A DNA stretch of 64,000 nt, taken from Anagrus nilaparvatae. Its lineage: Eukaryota > Arthropoda > Insecta > Hymenoptera > Mymaridae. The DNA is taken from assembly GCA_022575985.1 (NCBI GenBank), contig JAKSXM010000137.1, positions 26,244,001 through 26,308,000 of the forward strand, read 5' to 3'. Shown here piece after piece: positions 20,666-32,916 of the stretch; position 1 is the first letter of the stretch, and every line of letters starts with the position of its first letter. The notes beneath the pieces are model-generated. The model was not told the origin of the DNA. It saw nothing but the letters and a program-made list of their open reading frames with translations, and ran no database searches. The translations under genes were made by a program, and so were the position numbers.

Positions 20666-23600
20666 GCTTAGAATTGTTTAATTAGTAGCGAGTACCCGAA
20701 TTTTTGGGTCGGTCTTAAAACTTGGGTACTTACATGCCACTAAACTGAAAAAAATACAATTTTCACGACCGGAATGCTGGTTATGGCAGTCGAAATTTTT
20801 TTTTCTTTTAATTGGTTGCCCGAGCTTTTCAAACTATTTGTATTTGCAACTAAATGTACACTTGTAATAATAATAATATAACATAACAATAAATAATAAT
20901 AATAATAATAATAATAATTTGATGTTCGATTTAACGTATAAAAATTTGATGTTTGGTGTCATATTTAATGTAAATTAATATAAAATATTAATAAATACAA
21001 TTTAAATAATTAACATTCAATTAATTTATTTAACATTACTTATGAGTCTTTCTATGCCAAAACAGAAATGGTGGGCAGATTGGGTCATCGGATCGGCCTC
21101 AAATTTTTCCCATGTTTTTATAACATAAAGATAAGAAAATCCTGAAATTTTTAGCCTTTCTAGGTCTTAAACAGCCCGAGTTATGGCCAATCAAACTCAT
21201 TAGGTGGCTTAAAAAATATTTGATAAAATTAAAATTTTATACTATTTTTCTGGACAGTGGCCAAGGGAGTATGATTTCCTGGCCACTGCAAGGCCAGCGA
21301 ATCTTGATTTCTCACCATTGGCGCAGAAAAATCGTATTCGACCGGTGGCCATAAAAAATAATGTTCCGAATCGTAGTATAATAATCGTGCAATTGGAGCA
21401 ATTCTTTATTTTTCTGACCATGGGTCGTAATATACTATGTACCTATAATTTTTAGTAATTAAATTAATAATTAAAAAAATTACAGCTCATTAGACAAAAT
21501 TAATAGAATAAATCTCAGAAAAGCAAAAATAAATATAAAAAAAAATAAAATATCTAATCCAATTAGAGAAAATTCCCCTTATTAAATACCCTAGCATTAC
21601 CCAAGTTTTCACAAACGTATAGTTCTCAAACTATCATCTTCTTTTCAAACTACAAAACTAAATATACAATAAAAACCTGGTGATTATTTGAAAGAAAAAA
21701 TAATCTTCGTGTTACTAAAACCTCATGACATAATCCTCTTCATTTTCATTATTTTTTCTATATTTGATTTTTACCTTCGTTAGCAAGTAAATAAAATATT
21801 GAGAAAATTTTCTGAAACTTTATATTTATATTGACTAATTAATTTTGGTTTACGTTTAAGATGTAAGAAATGAGACGATGAATACTATATAATTAATGTC
21901 TAAAAATGAAAGATATATTTTCGTGTAAAGGGAAAATGAAAATTATAATTTCCTATTTTCTGTTTACTTTTGCTTTAAATTTTCTTGAATCTTTCCTACA
22001 TTTAAAATATATTTGTCAATTTACATTATAAAGTACATTTTAATTAGTTTAATTAACAAATTTTTATTATTTTTAACATTTTTTATTGCTGAATTAATTA
22101 GATTTTGGGTTATCTTATAGCTAAAAGGTCATTGATGCTCAAAAATTGTTATTATTTAGACACTTTTGGTTAAAAAATAATTTGAAAATTTTGTAATTTT
22201 CAATATTTTGCTTGAATTCATGCCATTTGCTTGCAAATTTAAGCAAAATTCTAGCAGACCAACCTGACAATGGAAGTAAAAGCTTAATTTTGATCAGAGT
22301 CATTAAAAATGTTTACTACTTAACTTAATGTTAAACTTTTGTAAAAGAAGAACTGCAAAAAGGTTGTACAAAGATAATAAACTTAGAAAAAAAAAATTAT
22401 AAAGAACATCTTTCAAAGTAAAATTGTAAAATAGACTTTTAAAGGACATTTAAAATAAAGTAAATTATACTAAAGATGTAAAAAAAGAAAAGATCCAGTT
22501 GAAATAAAAATGACATAATAATATATCTTTTACTTTACAAACGAAACGAAAAATTCGCCAAGAAAAAAAGAAAAAAAAGTATTTTTTGGCTGAAACCCTT
22601 GAAAAAAAAGTATTTTTTGTAAAAATATAAATATTAATAAAGATCTTTTAAGAATTTAATAAATTAAGTTCTATTGAAAATGAATAATTAATAAATAAAA
22701 ATGTTGAATAGAAAAAAAATTACATTTTGTACGTATAGTGCTTTTGAATTTGATGCAAAGTAAGAAAAGGATTCTAGCATTTTATACAAAAAAGATACTC
22801 GACTATTATGGGTTGTTATGGAATTTTTTTAAAGGTGTAACACAATACACTTGAATTTTTTTTATACTAACCAGAAGATGCGAATATTTATGAGGGGAGA
22901 ATATTCATTTTATTCGATCTTTTGTATTTTTTGAGGTTTCAATTTCTTATTTACAATATTTTATTACTTTTTTTTTTTTTAATTCAAAAAGAGAAAATTT
23001 AGTTTATTTCCATATTTGATAATGGCATAGTCAATCTCAAGAGCTCTTTTTTCATATTTTTTAATAAATCGTAAGTGATAATTAGATTAAAAATCTCATA
23101 AATACTCGAATTAGAATTTTTAAGAATTAGTAACTCTAAGAACGTAAGCCTATTAAACGGATATGAGCTGGGATTTTAGCTCAACTATGCCCAAGTTAGA
23201 ATAAAAGTTCACAGAAATCGCTTCCAAATATTTATAAATATGGGTTAAAAATCAGCTCCGAAACAAAAGATTATATTTTTTAAATTACAATTTTTATAAT
23301 TTTTTAATATTCCGCCGAGTAACCTGACCAAATGAAAATCTGACCTAAAATTCGAATTCCTTGGGAATTTTCACATAAGATTATAACTTTAAGTAAGCTT
23401 TAAAAGATTTTTGTAAAAATGGCGAAATTTTAAAGTTGACAGTCCTAATTTTACATTTTTGTTTGAAAAAATTGTAAAAAAAGTACTTTAAAAAATATAA
23501 TATTGGAAAAAACAGATTTTGAAGTTATATATTGTAGCACCGACATGGTGAAAATTTCCAATCAATAAAAAAATATGTTCCAAGTAGGACACTATTTTCA

Positions 23601-24867
23601 AATATTTATTTTATTTTTTTGACCTAGAATGGAAAATCGCATATGCTGAATATTTGCTTAAAAATCAAAAGAATACATTATCGATTAGTTAATGTTGCCA
23701 AAAGACACGCTAACCTTATTATTATAACGAGCAATAACATTACAAAATATATAAAAAGGACTAAAAATTTTGGAATTAAAAAAATTTTTTTTACAAATTA
23801 CTATCATGGAACAGTAAATCAATATTGTGTAATTTAAAGTTTGTCCATATTATTGCAATGTAACTAATGACGATTTCAAAGCAAAGAAAAAGGGAAACTA
23901 CCCTTATATTGAATAATTGAGGTAAAAGTTTTGTGTAATCGGATATTTGGAATAATAACATAGATTATAAGAACCTTTGCATAATAGATTCCTCGTGTTG
24001 TATTTAATTTATAATTCTCGTGGTCTTTAATTATCTAAAATTCAAGGTTATAACTTGCCCTTTTATTCTTTGCACAAAAATACCTCATTTACTCCTATAG
24101 ACCAAAAACTTATAAATTTTCACGCTATTTAAGCGTCTGTAAATTTCTTTATATTAAAGAGATCAAAGCAGGTGTATAATACCAATACATAAACATAATA
24201 TTATGTCTGCTATGTAATAGGATCTTAATTGATACTTAATTGTTAGGAGAATATAATATAAACCGTCAATCCCACGAGTATTGGATAAGAGAGGAATAAT
24301 ATAAGAAGCAGAAGATGATGACTATCAAAATTAAAACTTAATATACACTGTAAGATAAATGCGATATTCGATACCTAAATAATTATCATGAAATTATTTT
24401 AAAATTTGAATAAGATTGTAATATTTCCTGTCTATTGTCGTTGCCTGATTACTCAATTTTTTAAAGTCTTTGGTGAATATCATAAGAACTGAAATATAAA
24501 ATTTTAAAACTGAAGGTGCCTAGTTATTAAATTTATTCTTTTATATGTGACCTAGAATTTTTTTTATCCAATTAATTTTTAATACATGAGTGAGTACCTA
24601 ATATTGATTCAATGTCAATTTATTGAGCCAACTTGGTCCAAGTTAGACTGAAAGGGAAATTAGCCCACGATAAATTGAATAATTAACTATTTTTAAATCG
24701 ATTTATATAAATTATTTTTACAAGTATTTGTTTATCATTGTATTTTTATTTATTATCTATTCATTATTTACGTCTTTAAAAAATATATAAAAATTTAAAT
24801 TAAGTACTCTATTTAGCTTATTATATTAGTTTTTAATATTCAAATGAATCATCCAATCTTGGTAAAT
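20666..24867. other. 4.2-kb AT-rich spacer with small repeats
   Basis: No supported gene. An (AAT)n microsatellite lies at 20892-20918. A GC-richer island at about 21240-21440 contains 'ggccactg' and 'ggccat' palindromic pieces. Its end matches the inverted-repeat family seen at 51757 and 63292. Elsewhere I see only AT-rich sequence; the frame at 23643-23837 is not convincing. Confidence 0.5.
21390..21440. repeat. partial copy of the 'AAAGAATGGCC' inverted-repeat element
   Basis: 'attctttatttttctgacc' followed by 'gggtcgtaatatactatg' matches the right end of the element at 63292-63506 ('attctttatttttt...', 'accgtaatatactat'). The left end in this copy is unclear and may be as far as ~21245 ('tactatttttctggac'). 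Confidence 0.4.
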
Positions 24868-26639
24868 ATGATAAAATTTCAAGCACAAAACATTTAGTTT
24901 GTAAATTTTATTTTTGGAAATAATTTAAGTTGGCTCGATACGCTTATAAATTCAATTAAAATTGAAATAAAAAGACGTCAAATTTTAATTATTGTTAATA
25001 AATTACCAACTGTTTATTACAATCAAGAAAATTAAGATATTCAAACAAGATTATCAAGTGTGTTACCGACTATTTTAATTGACACAGGGTTTCAATGGCC
25101 TAATAAAGCTAACAATCTTCTTTCGACGTGTTTAAGAAATCCAAGGTCAAATTTTTTATTTATTATTATTGAAAAAAATGTTGAAGAATTTTATTACCAA
25201 AAGATATTAAACAAAGTTATTAACATAACTTACAATTCACCAGCTCCACGACCAAAAATTCTAGCTATTTTTTCAAACGCAAATAAATCTAACGATTTTC
25301 AATATGAATTGGTACTAAAATATGCATGGAAATTTAATTATTTGGACTTTTCTATTCTGAGTAAAAATTCAAACCAGGTTAAATTAATTTCATACAATCC
25401 AATTAATAAAACTTTCTTAAATAAAATATTGGATTCATCTACGGCTTTATTTGCTGATAAAATGAAAAATATGCACGGCTATCCAATTCGTATACCTTCT
25501 TTAAAGATTCCGTGAAAAGAAAGTTATAATATCATAGTGGATACTCGATTAAACACTTTAAAACCATAATCGAAATAAAAAATGCAAAATATTTCAAAAT
25601 TTTACAATCAATCATGTAAACGAGCTTCTGTTTGATGATTTGAAAAATAATCGTTTAAGCTTGATGGCCTCTTCATATTTTTGCAGCAGACTAGAAAAAA
25701 ATAATTTATGGTATGGATCTATTGGAAGAGAAATTAAGGTTTGTTTTATTCTTCCTGTTAAAAACAAATCCCAATCAGAAATGCCGAATATATTTTATTC
25801 TTTATTGACATTTATCTCAAACATTTTATTTTTCCGGTTGTTAACTAAAGTTTTTAAGTTTCATGACGAATATTGGAGCTGTTTCAATTTGTTTAAAATA
25901 ATGCTAAATCATGCTTTAAAAAATTATCCAACAACGATAGGACAAAAATTAATGTATCTTTTGGTAATTGGACTGTCTATCGTAATAACCGCTGAATTTT
26001 TCTCAACATCAAAAACAAATCTTTTGGTAGAGCAAAAGTTGTACGATACTTTTACCGATGTAGTTTTAGACGATACGCCTATTTACACTGAGTATGCTTA
26101 TTATTCTGATTTATTTTTGGAAAAAAGAAATAGCTTAAATTTAGATTATACGGGTAAAGTAGTTAAAATAATTAGTATCATGAACATATTCTTTAAAAAA
26201 GTATTAGAGCAAAAAGAAGCGGTTTGCTTAACCAACGATCAAGATGCAGAAAATTTTCAAAAAAATTACCAGAAATTTTCAAAATAATCGTTGACGCTGG
26301 AATTTTAAGTAATTTTGTTGCGATTTCGTATGAAAATGCATCCCTTTTTGCAGAAAATTTTGAAAAATTAATGCAATTTATAACTGAATCTGGTATACCA
26401 AAACGCTGAGATTACTCAAAATATAAACCTAAAATTGCTGCTGATGTGAAATCAATAGAAGATGACATGAGAGATCCATTTTTAATTTTTCGGTTGCTTG
26501 CTGTTTTTATCATTGGATGTTTTATTTCTGTTTTAGTGTTTGTTGTTGAATTATTATATGAACGTTTTAGAGCAAAAAATATAATAAATAACAAGCAATT
26601 CGTTTATGGATTAAGAAAACACCGAATGGAGAACCACTA
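24868..26639 (+). pseudogene. decayed full-length IR pseudogene
   Basis: Nearly every block of the receptor is recognisable in order: a degraded leader, NLSWLDTLINSIKIEI, LPTILIDT, PAPRPKILAIF, AWKFNYLDFSIL and KVCFILPVKNKSQSE. These are followed by helix 1 (ILFFRLLTKVFKF), the Trp pore segment (YWSCFNLFKIML), helix 2 ending TAEFFSTSKTN, then FVAISYENAS and helix 3 (RDPFLIFRLLAVFIIGCF). It is broken by stops at 24895, 25033 and 25513, a frameshift between 25515 and 25640, and a stop at 26285 with loss of the segment that should carry the third S2 cysteine. A TGA at 26407 replaces the family's conserved Trp codon (GIPKHW). Related to IR-f and IR-g by motif wording. Non-functional as a full receptor. 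Confidence 0.85.
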
Positions 26640-26654
26640 GTATGGAAATAATAA

Positions 26655-26930
26655 AAAAAAACTTAAAAACTTATAACCGGTTTGTGTAAACACAACCAAA
26701 ATGTATGGAACATGTTTACTTACTTACAGCTGAGGGCTAGGTGCAATGCAAATATTTCGCAATATGTCCTTTTCTAAACCCAATCTATTCTGAGTCCCTA
26801 AATTTAAATTTTTCTAAGTTCCTAACCTTGAATTATTTTAAGTCCCACTTGACCTCCCCCCCCCCCCCTTAAATCGGGTAAATTTGATCCCTCCCTGTAA
26901 ACATGTTCCATGCTAATAAAGCCTAAGATA
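26655..26930 (+). repeat. dispersed inverted-repeat element, copy 2
   Basis: Starts with 'aacttataaccggtttgtgt', then the inverted ends 'atggaacatgtttac' (26704) and 'gtaaacatgttccatg' (about 26898-26913). The interior has 'taagtcc', 'cctaaatttaaa' and a C-run ('cctcccccccccc'). Opposite orientation to copy 1. Like copy 1 it starts within about 20 bases of an IR stop codon. Confidence 0.65.
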
Positions 26931-29900
26931 CTATCTGTATTGTTTATGTCTTTTTAAAATTTTGTAAAAAATTTTGTAAAAAAGGAATAAAATTATTAAA
27001 CTTTAATTTAATTTATATTTTCACAAAATATGTATGACTTATGTATTGAAATTAAAATTTACATAATGTAATTTAAAAGTTCAATAGTGACAAAAATACT
27101 TTATTTTAAATTTAACTTTAAATCCATTATTCCATAAAAATGAATTTAACATGTAGTTTTCTAGTTTTCTTACAATTCTATAAACTTTTATAGGAAAGAC
27201 TAAGATATTTTCAAGTACATGTGAGTAAATATTGATCGATTTTTTTATCGCCTCTTTTTTCTTGTATAAAATTTATTTATATGGATTTTAATATTTACTT
27301 TTATTGTCGTTCAGGTTTTTATGAATTTTTATTCATGTAAATAAATATTATTATAAACTGCAGAGTACTTGTATAATACTTTGGGATCAATAAAATCGCA
27401 TTGAATTTTTTTTAAGGTTATTGTATAAATACTTTTTCAGTAAAATATTTTTACAGATAACCAAAAGTAAAATTTACAAGAACTATTTTTTTTTTACTAG
27501 TTTTGCAAAATTATTGTAAAGTCATCTGAATTTAATCTTACATTCAGTAACTGTGGTCGTACATTTGAGCGTTTTTCAATAATTTTAAATCTCTAGGCTC
27601 TGGATATTTTATCGCATTTGAAGTTTGAAAAAAAAATCCATCCAAAATTGCAAATTGTCAAAATTTTAAATATATATTAAAATAAAAATTTTACTATTTT
27701 TTATTTATAAATTTTAATAACTTGTAGTACTTGAGAACACGAAAATATAAAAATAATAACAAAAAATTATATTTAGATAATTAAAGTAGTACTTATTTAA
27801 CGTCTCGTTTCACATGTAATTTATAACATCCCTTATTATTATTATCATTATTATTTTTAATATAAATAACGAATAACATTGAAGTCAATTTTTAAATAAA
27901 TGTTAGTTGACAGCTGCTGCAACACACAACCATTGTTTTTAATATATAGAAAATACTTTAGTTTTCAGAAAACGTTAACTTTTTTTTTTGGCAATATGCC
28001 ATTCATTCATTTTCGTTGGGACCCCTGTATACCAATTTTTTTTTTCTATTTTGTTTAGGTTTCTTTTTTTTTTATGCACCACCTACGTTCCAATATATTT
28101 CTATGCTTTTGAGCTTTCGTTATTTAGAAAGATTTATGTTTTGTATTTATATAAATTGTTAAGATTATTCATACTATTTCGTGACTCGAATCGATCCTTG
28201 CTCGTCCTTGCTTGTGTGAGTTTTTTTGAAAAATTATTTTTATTGAATATTTTTATAATTTTTTTTTACTATTTTTTGTTACAGAATTATTTGGAGATTT
28301 CATATTGACAGTTTGGATAAAATTTCTAAACGTAAGTACACATTTCTTTTCATGAATTTCATATCAGACAAATCTTATATCAGACTGAACAGTATTTACT
28401 ATTGAAAAAATACTTTTGCTACTTCATTTAATTATTTTAAAAAACCAGTTGAGTAAAAAAATTTATAGAATATTTTGTCGTTTTACCTAGAAAATAAATA
28501 CAGAAGATTCATCAATTTCAGCTTCACGATCATTTGTAAGAAGAAAATGAAAGAAACTCTGTCCATTGATAAATTGTGTAAAAGAAAATAATTTATTTCC
28601 TCATGCTATCTTTCAATTCAAAATATCGTGTTAATCAATCTTTTTTCCTCCATGTAAAAACTTAGAAAAAAATCTGCTACTCCAAAAGCGTAAGGATTTA
28701 ATTCAAATCTTAGCAATTAATATTTTTAGAATTCAAATAACACATAAAAATAAAGTTTTTAAAAATAAAATTAATACGAAGTAAATAATCAATTATGGTT
28801 ATCTTTAAGAGTTAAAATAATTTATATTTATTAATATTTTAATAAATTATATTTTATTGGATCATCAATTGAATCAATGCAACTTATTGATTGGGAAATC
28901 TTGAAAAATACAGTAGTTTGAAAAAATTGCAAAATCTTTATTTCTATATTGTAATCAAGTTTCTAAATTAATTACAAAATTTGCACTTTACAGAGCCAAA
29001 AAACAGATTTATTTGCCAACGCACATGATGCTTTAAATCAACAACAATTTAAACTGTAATACGTTCTGTATCAGGTATATGACACTCGTAAAGACACAAT
29101 AAATTTTACACGAGTTAACTTCAAATTACAAGTCATCAGCAATATTCTGCTTGACTTTTAGTAACTTTCTGATATTATTTTATACAATCGTTTTGTATTT
29201 TCCATGCTTTCGAAAAATTATTTTGTTAATGTGGCTTAGTATAATCCTTAGAAGATTATCTTAAAACTTGAAAGTTTTGCAAGCTCCTTCTTGAATTCTA
29301 TTTTGCAGATTAAAATATATTATACTTTTAAGCCATCCATTACAACTTATGATTTTTTAAATTCAACTATTCGAATCCTTTTATGAAATACTTTGATAAT
29401 TTATGCGATACAGATAGACTAGCATTAAAATAATAACAAAATTTCTGTTTTAATTTATTCAATTTTTATGTAAATTGACAGTTAAATACTATATTTATTC
29501 ATTTATATAGTGCTTTTATATGTCGAATTAAGTATCCCTTAGGGAACACACCAATGAAATATTTATTTTTCATCATTTTGTAAATTTTTATTTTAAAAAA
29601 TCTAATTTTTTTTTGCAATACCATTAACTAAATTAAATAGAAAAATTTTTTAGATGTAATCAAGCATTCTATTCATTTAACTAAAAAAAATCATAGTAAA
29701 AAGAGAAAATATAACTTTTCATTAAATTTACTCTTTATACATGAAAAACATCCTTTTTTTAATCTAGATTTTTCTCATCTGTTTGAGATTTTTAGTATAA
29801 GATGAAAACTAGAAAAAAATTCTTTAAAAAAGTTTTTTTTTATAATTAAACCTTTATGCTGAAATTTGTGTTTATTTATCATAAAATGTTTGGCCTGCTC

Positions 29901-31950
29901 ACCAAATAAGAATATTTTGTTTATTTATTACATTCATACAAAAAATATAACATTTTTTTAATATCAAAGTGAAGAAAATGTAAACAGTTGTTTCCAAAAA
30001 GAAAACTAAGCTTAACTAAAAGTCAAAACGATTACTTTGCATCCAAAAAAATATATAAAAGTTTTCTTATTTATATTCACCTGATTATTCGATATATTAT
30101 GTAATCATAAACTTAAGTCTCAAGGGGATTCTTTTTTTTATGAATTTTTAAGAATAATAAGAGGGATATTCAATACTTTATACATGGATGAGTTCGTGTT
30201 TAAAAGCTTAGAAATAATTTAAAAGGGAGATTTTTGCTTTCTGTTTTTTTTATGTTGGATTATTTAGTTGTTATTTTTTGGTATTATTCTCGACTTTTTT
30301 TGAAATTTTTTAATTTATATTTTGGACTACATAATAACTACAGGGATGATACAAGGCAAATATTTTATTTAAAATAAGATAGCCGGGTTTTAAAAGGCAT
30401 ATGACTAAAATTTTATATCATATTTTTACTTAAAAATTAAAAAGTGATCAATTTAATTTTTAAAAATTTTTCGCCTAAAAATCTATAAAAATATCTTGAT
30501 TTATGTTCTATAAAGCTAATATATTTACGAAAAAATTAACCTGCATTTTTAGGTAAAAGTAGGTGTTTCAGATTTTTTAAATTTTCTATAAGAGAAAACA
30601 TAGCAAATACTTTGACCATTTCTAATTAATCTTATTTGAACAATTGAAGCTTAGAGTGTTGAATAATTAGGTCAGTAAACTTTAAACAAATCAAGTTTGT
30701 TGATCTGTCAAAAAATTTCATTTAATTTCAACTCCTCATAAATAAAAATTAAAAATCATTTTAAACTTGAAACTAAATGAACCAGAATATCATCATAATA
30801 AATTTCATTTTTTGTAGATAAAATAAACTTTTGTATACATAATTAAGTAATTTTTATGAGTTTTAGTGTTTATAAAACTGATTTTTATATAAAATTTTTT
30901 TTCTTTTTTTCCCTTGATGCAATTTTCAAACAGAAAAGTTATGCCATTAAAAAAAAAAAGTTAAGGTTAGTGATGAATATTCGTACTGATTTGAACGTAT
31001 ACTAATGAGAACGAAAATTTCATATATATTATATATAAATTTTACTAACAACTTCACCAATAAACTTTTTCTTCTTCATCTCAAAAAGAAAGTCTTATAA
31101 ATCCTTAGGGAAAAATTTATTTTACAAGAAATACCTTCACTGCATAATAAGTTTTTTCATTCGATTGACAAACTATATATATAAGTTTATTACAATATAA
31201 AATCGCAATTTATCAAATTTTAGTTAAAACTTCATCCTATTTCAAAAGACAAAGATAATCCGGGTACACAGGCAAAAAAATAAAACATTTGAAAAACAAT
31301 TCTTTCTAAAACGATTGTTCATAAATCTCTTGATATAAAATTTGTCCCTTTTTTGTCAGAACTGAAAAAATCCCCCAATATTACAAATACACTAAAAAAA
31401 AACAAGAGGAACAACAACAAGAACAATATAATAAAAAAAAAATGTATATAAAGTGAAATCGAATTTTTTTACATTTCATAAAATACAGAATATTTTTTCA
31501 CGCTATAACGTAAAAAACGTAAATATATATATCGTCAAGAGGATCATCCCTCTTCTCCAAATGCATATGTGCAAAATAAAAAAGCTTAAACAAAAAAAAA
31601 AAGGATCATACATAACTTTTTAGCATAAAAAAGTATAGTATTTTCGATTCCATTTTTGATATGTTACATAAAACAGACAAAATACATTTTTATATATTAA
31701 CTGAAACGTTAAGAATTATTTTTATATGGCATGTATGCTATAAAGAATTTTAAGTATTTAGGAAAAGGATTTGAAAGTTTCAAAATTTTTTTTATAATAT
31801 GGAATCGAATGACGATATATTAAAATTTTAGTCGAATTGATTAATTTGATAGATACGGGAGTGATAATATACATTTTGGTTATCATTAAAATTTTAAAAA
31901 ACAATGTTTATGAATAAATGCTAATGATTTTTATGTAAAATAAATGAAAG
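26931..31950. other. 5-kb AT-rich stretch without a supported gene
   Basis: Only AT-rich DNA and short runs, for example an ATT-rich patch at 27835-27860. The 106-codon frame at 27988-28308 is Phe-rich and driven by T-runs. A splice-like pair (acceptor 'ttttttgttacag' ending at 28284, donor 'gtaagtac' at 28332) brackets a 47-base segment that is open in two frames; alone it is not enough to call an exon. Confidence 0.5.
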
Positions 31951-31959
31951 CAATTTTAT

Positions 31960-32060
31960 ATAAGAGAAAAAACTTTTTACGTCTATATAAGGCTAGTGCA
32001 TCAAGAGTACAATTTGATTTATATGTATTGAAATTTAATAAGTAAATTATCAATAATAAT
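31960..32060 (-). repeat. repeated intron-like segment, unit 1
   Basis: Carries 'gactttttacgtctatata'-like sequence (here 'aactttttacgtctatata'), then 'catcaagagtacaatttgat' and 'aatttaataagtaaattatc'. The same ordered pieces recur at 32436-32545, 34772-34840 (partial), 35235-35460 (partial) and 62935-63240. On the minus strand each of the first three lies directly downstream of an exon-like segment. Confidence 0.6.
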
Positions 32061-32119
32061 ATGCACAGTATTGCTTTGAGTTATTTCGAAGGCTAAGAAC
32101 TTAATTTCTTGTTACTTAC

Positions 32120-32166
32120 TTCTTGTAATAGTATTTCCTTTTACGATTATGTCCGGAGTCCTTGCG
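32120..32166 (-). CDS. candidate exon 3 of a minus-strand spliced gene or relic
   Basis: On the minus strand the acceptor 'ttttattttaaag' is followed by 47 bases encoding RKDSGHNRKRKYYYK (basic, Tyr-rich) and ending at a strong donor GTAAGTAAC. It begins in phase 0, which matches the end of the candidate exon at 32542-32623, and leaves two bases over. No domain is recognised. Short exon, so support rests on the splice sites and on phase agreement with its neighbour. Confidence 0.3.
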
Positions 32167-32435
32167 CTTTAAAATAAAAAATATTACTTTATTTTAATTA
32201 TAATATTATTTTAATCTTACAGATTCTAATAGAAGCTCAAAATTCAAATGAAAAAAAAAAACAATTTTTTTAAAAATAATTATTTAGGTTAATTAATTTA
32301 TCATCAATATAGTAAAAGATAATAAGTATAATATTAATACAAAAGGTAAATTAAATAATCGATATAAATTTTTTTTTGTATGAGAAATTAGAAAAATAGT
32401 TCAAACGTGATAAAATAAAATATTTATATTAATTT

Positions 32436-32541
32436 TTTTCACGAAAGAGAAAAGACTTTTTACGTCTATATAAAGTTTGTACATCAAGAATTTAATTTGA
32501 CTTTTATACATTTAAATTTAATAAGTAAATATTTTTATAAC
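32436..32541 (-). repeat. repeated intron-like segment, unit 2
   Basis: Contains 'cgaaagagaaaagacttttt', 'acgtctatataaagtttgt', 'acatcaagaatttaatttga' and 'aatttaataagtaaata', the same order as unit 1 and the copy at 62935-63240. It lies immediately after the exon-like segment at 32542-32623 in minus-strand reading. Confidence 0.6.
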
Positions 32542-32623
32542 CTTTTTTGTTTCAACTAATTCCTTTTCCAAACTATCAATTTTTTTAAGTAGATCCTTAA
32601 TATTCATATCATATTCATTGCAT
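32542..32623 (-). CDS. candidate exon 2 of a minus-strand spliced gene or relic (coiled-coil-like)
   Basis: On the minus strand, acceptor 'aattttttag' is followed by 82 bases. One base completes a split codon and 27 codons follow, reading CNEYDMNIKDLLKKIDSLEK and then ELVETKK, an amphipathic Leu/Ile-heptad pattern typical of a coiled coil. The donor is AAG|GTTATA, weaker than consensus. Phases join both the upstream (32755-32838) and downstream (32120-32166) candidate exons. The coding look is better than any random frame nearby. Confidence 0.35.
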
Positions 32624-32754
32624 CTAAAAAATTAAAAAATTATCTTTTCTCTGTACATCATCATGAATTGTTTGGTTAAATTTATTCTTAGGGATATACT
32701 GATTTTTACAGGGATATACATAAAACAGGACTCAATTTCAAATAAAATTTTTAC

Positions 32755-32838
32755 CTTTTCTTGGTTTTATTTTTGCTATTAAACTGCAAACTTTCTCGCA
32801 GGTTTCGAGGGTTTTGACAATCAATTAGGGATGATCAT
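32755..32838 (-). CDS. candidate exon 1 of a minus-strand spliced gene or relic
   Basis: Minus-strand acceptor 'atttttacag' at 32839 and donor AAAAG|GTAAAAAT at 32754. In the frame that joins the next exon it reads SSLIDCQNPRNLRESLQFNS then KNKTKK, but TGA occurs in that frame right at its start. The 'DCQNPRNL' part resembles 'SQNPQKL' of the exon-like segment at 61581-61683. There the acceptor AG sits directly before the matching position, where this copy has TG. It may therefore be a damaged copy whose original acceptor is lost. Confidence 0.28.
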
Positions 32839-32916
32839 CTGTAAAAATTAATATTTAAGGATTAAAAACGTATATGTAATAAAATAAAATAGTTATTAAA
32901 AAACAATCTATATTAA

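Noticed and set aside
27988..28332. 106-codon frame and a 47-base splice-bounded segment
   Set aside because: The frame is Phe-rich from T-runs; the short segment is open in two frames and has no supporting neighbour exon.
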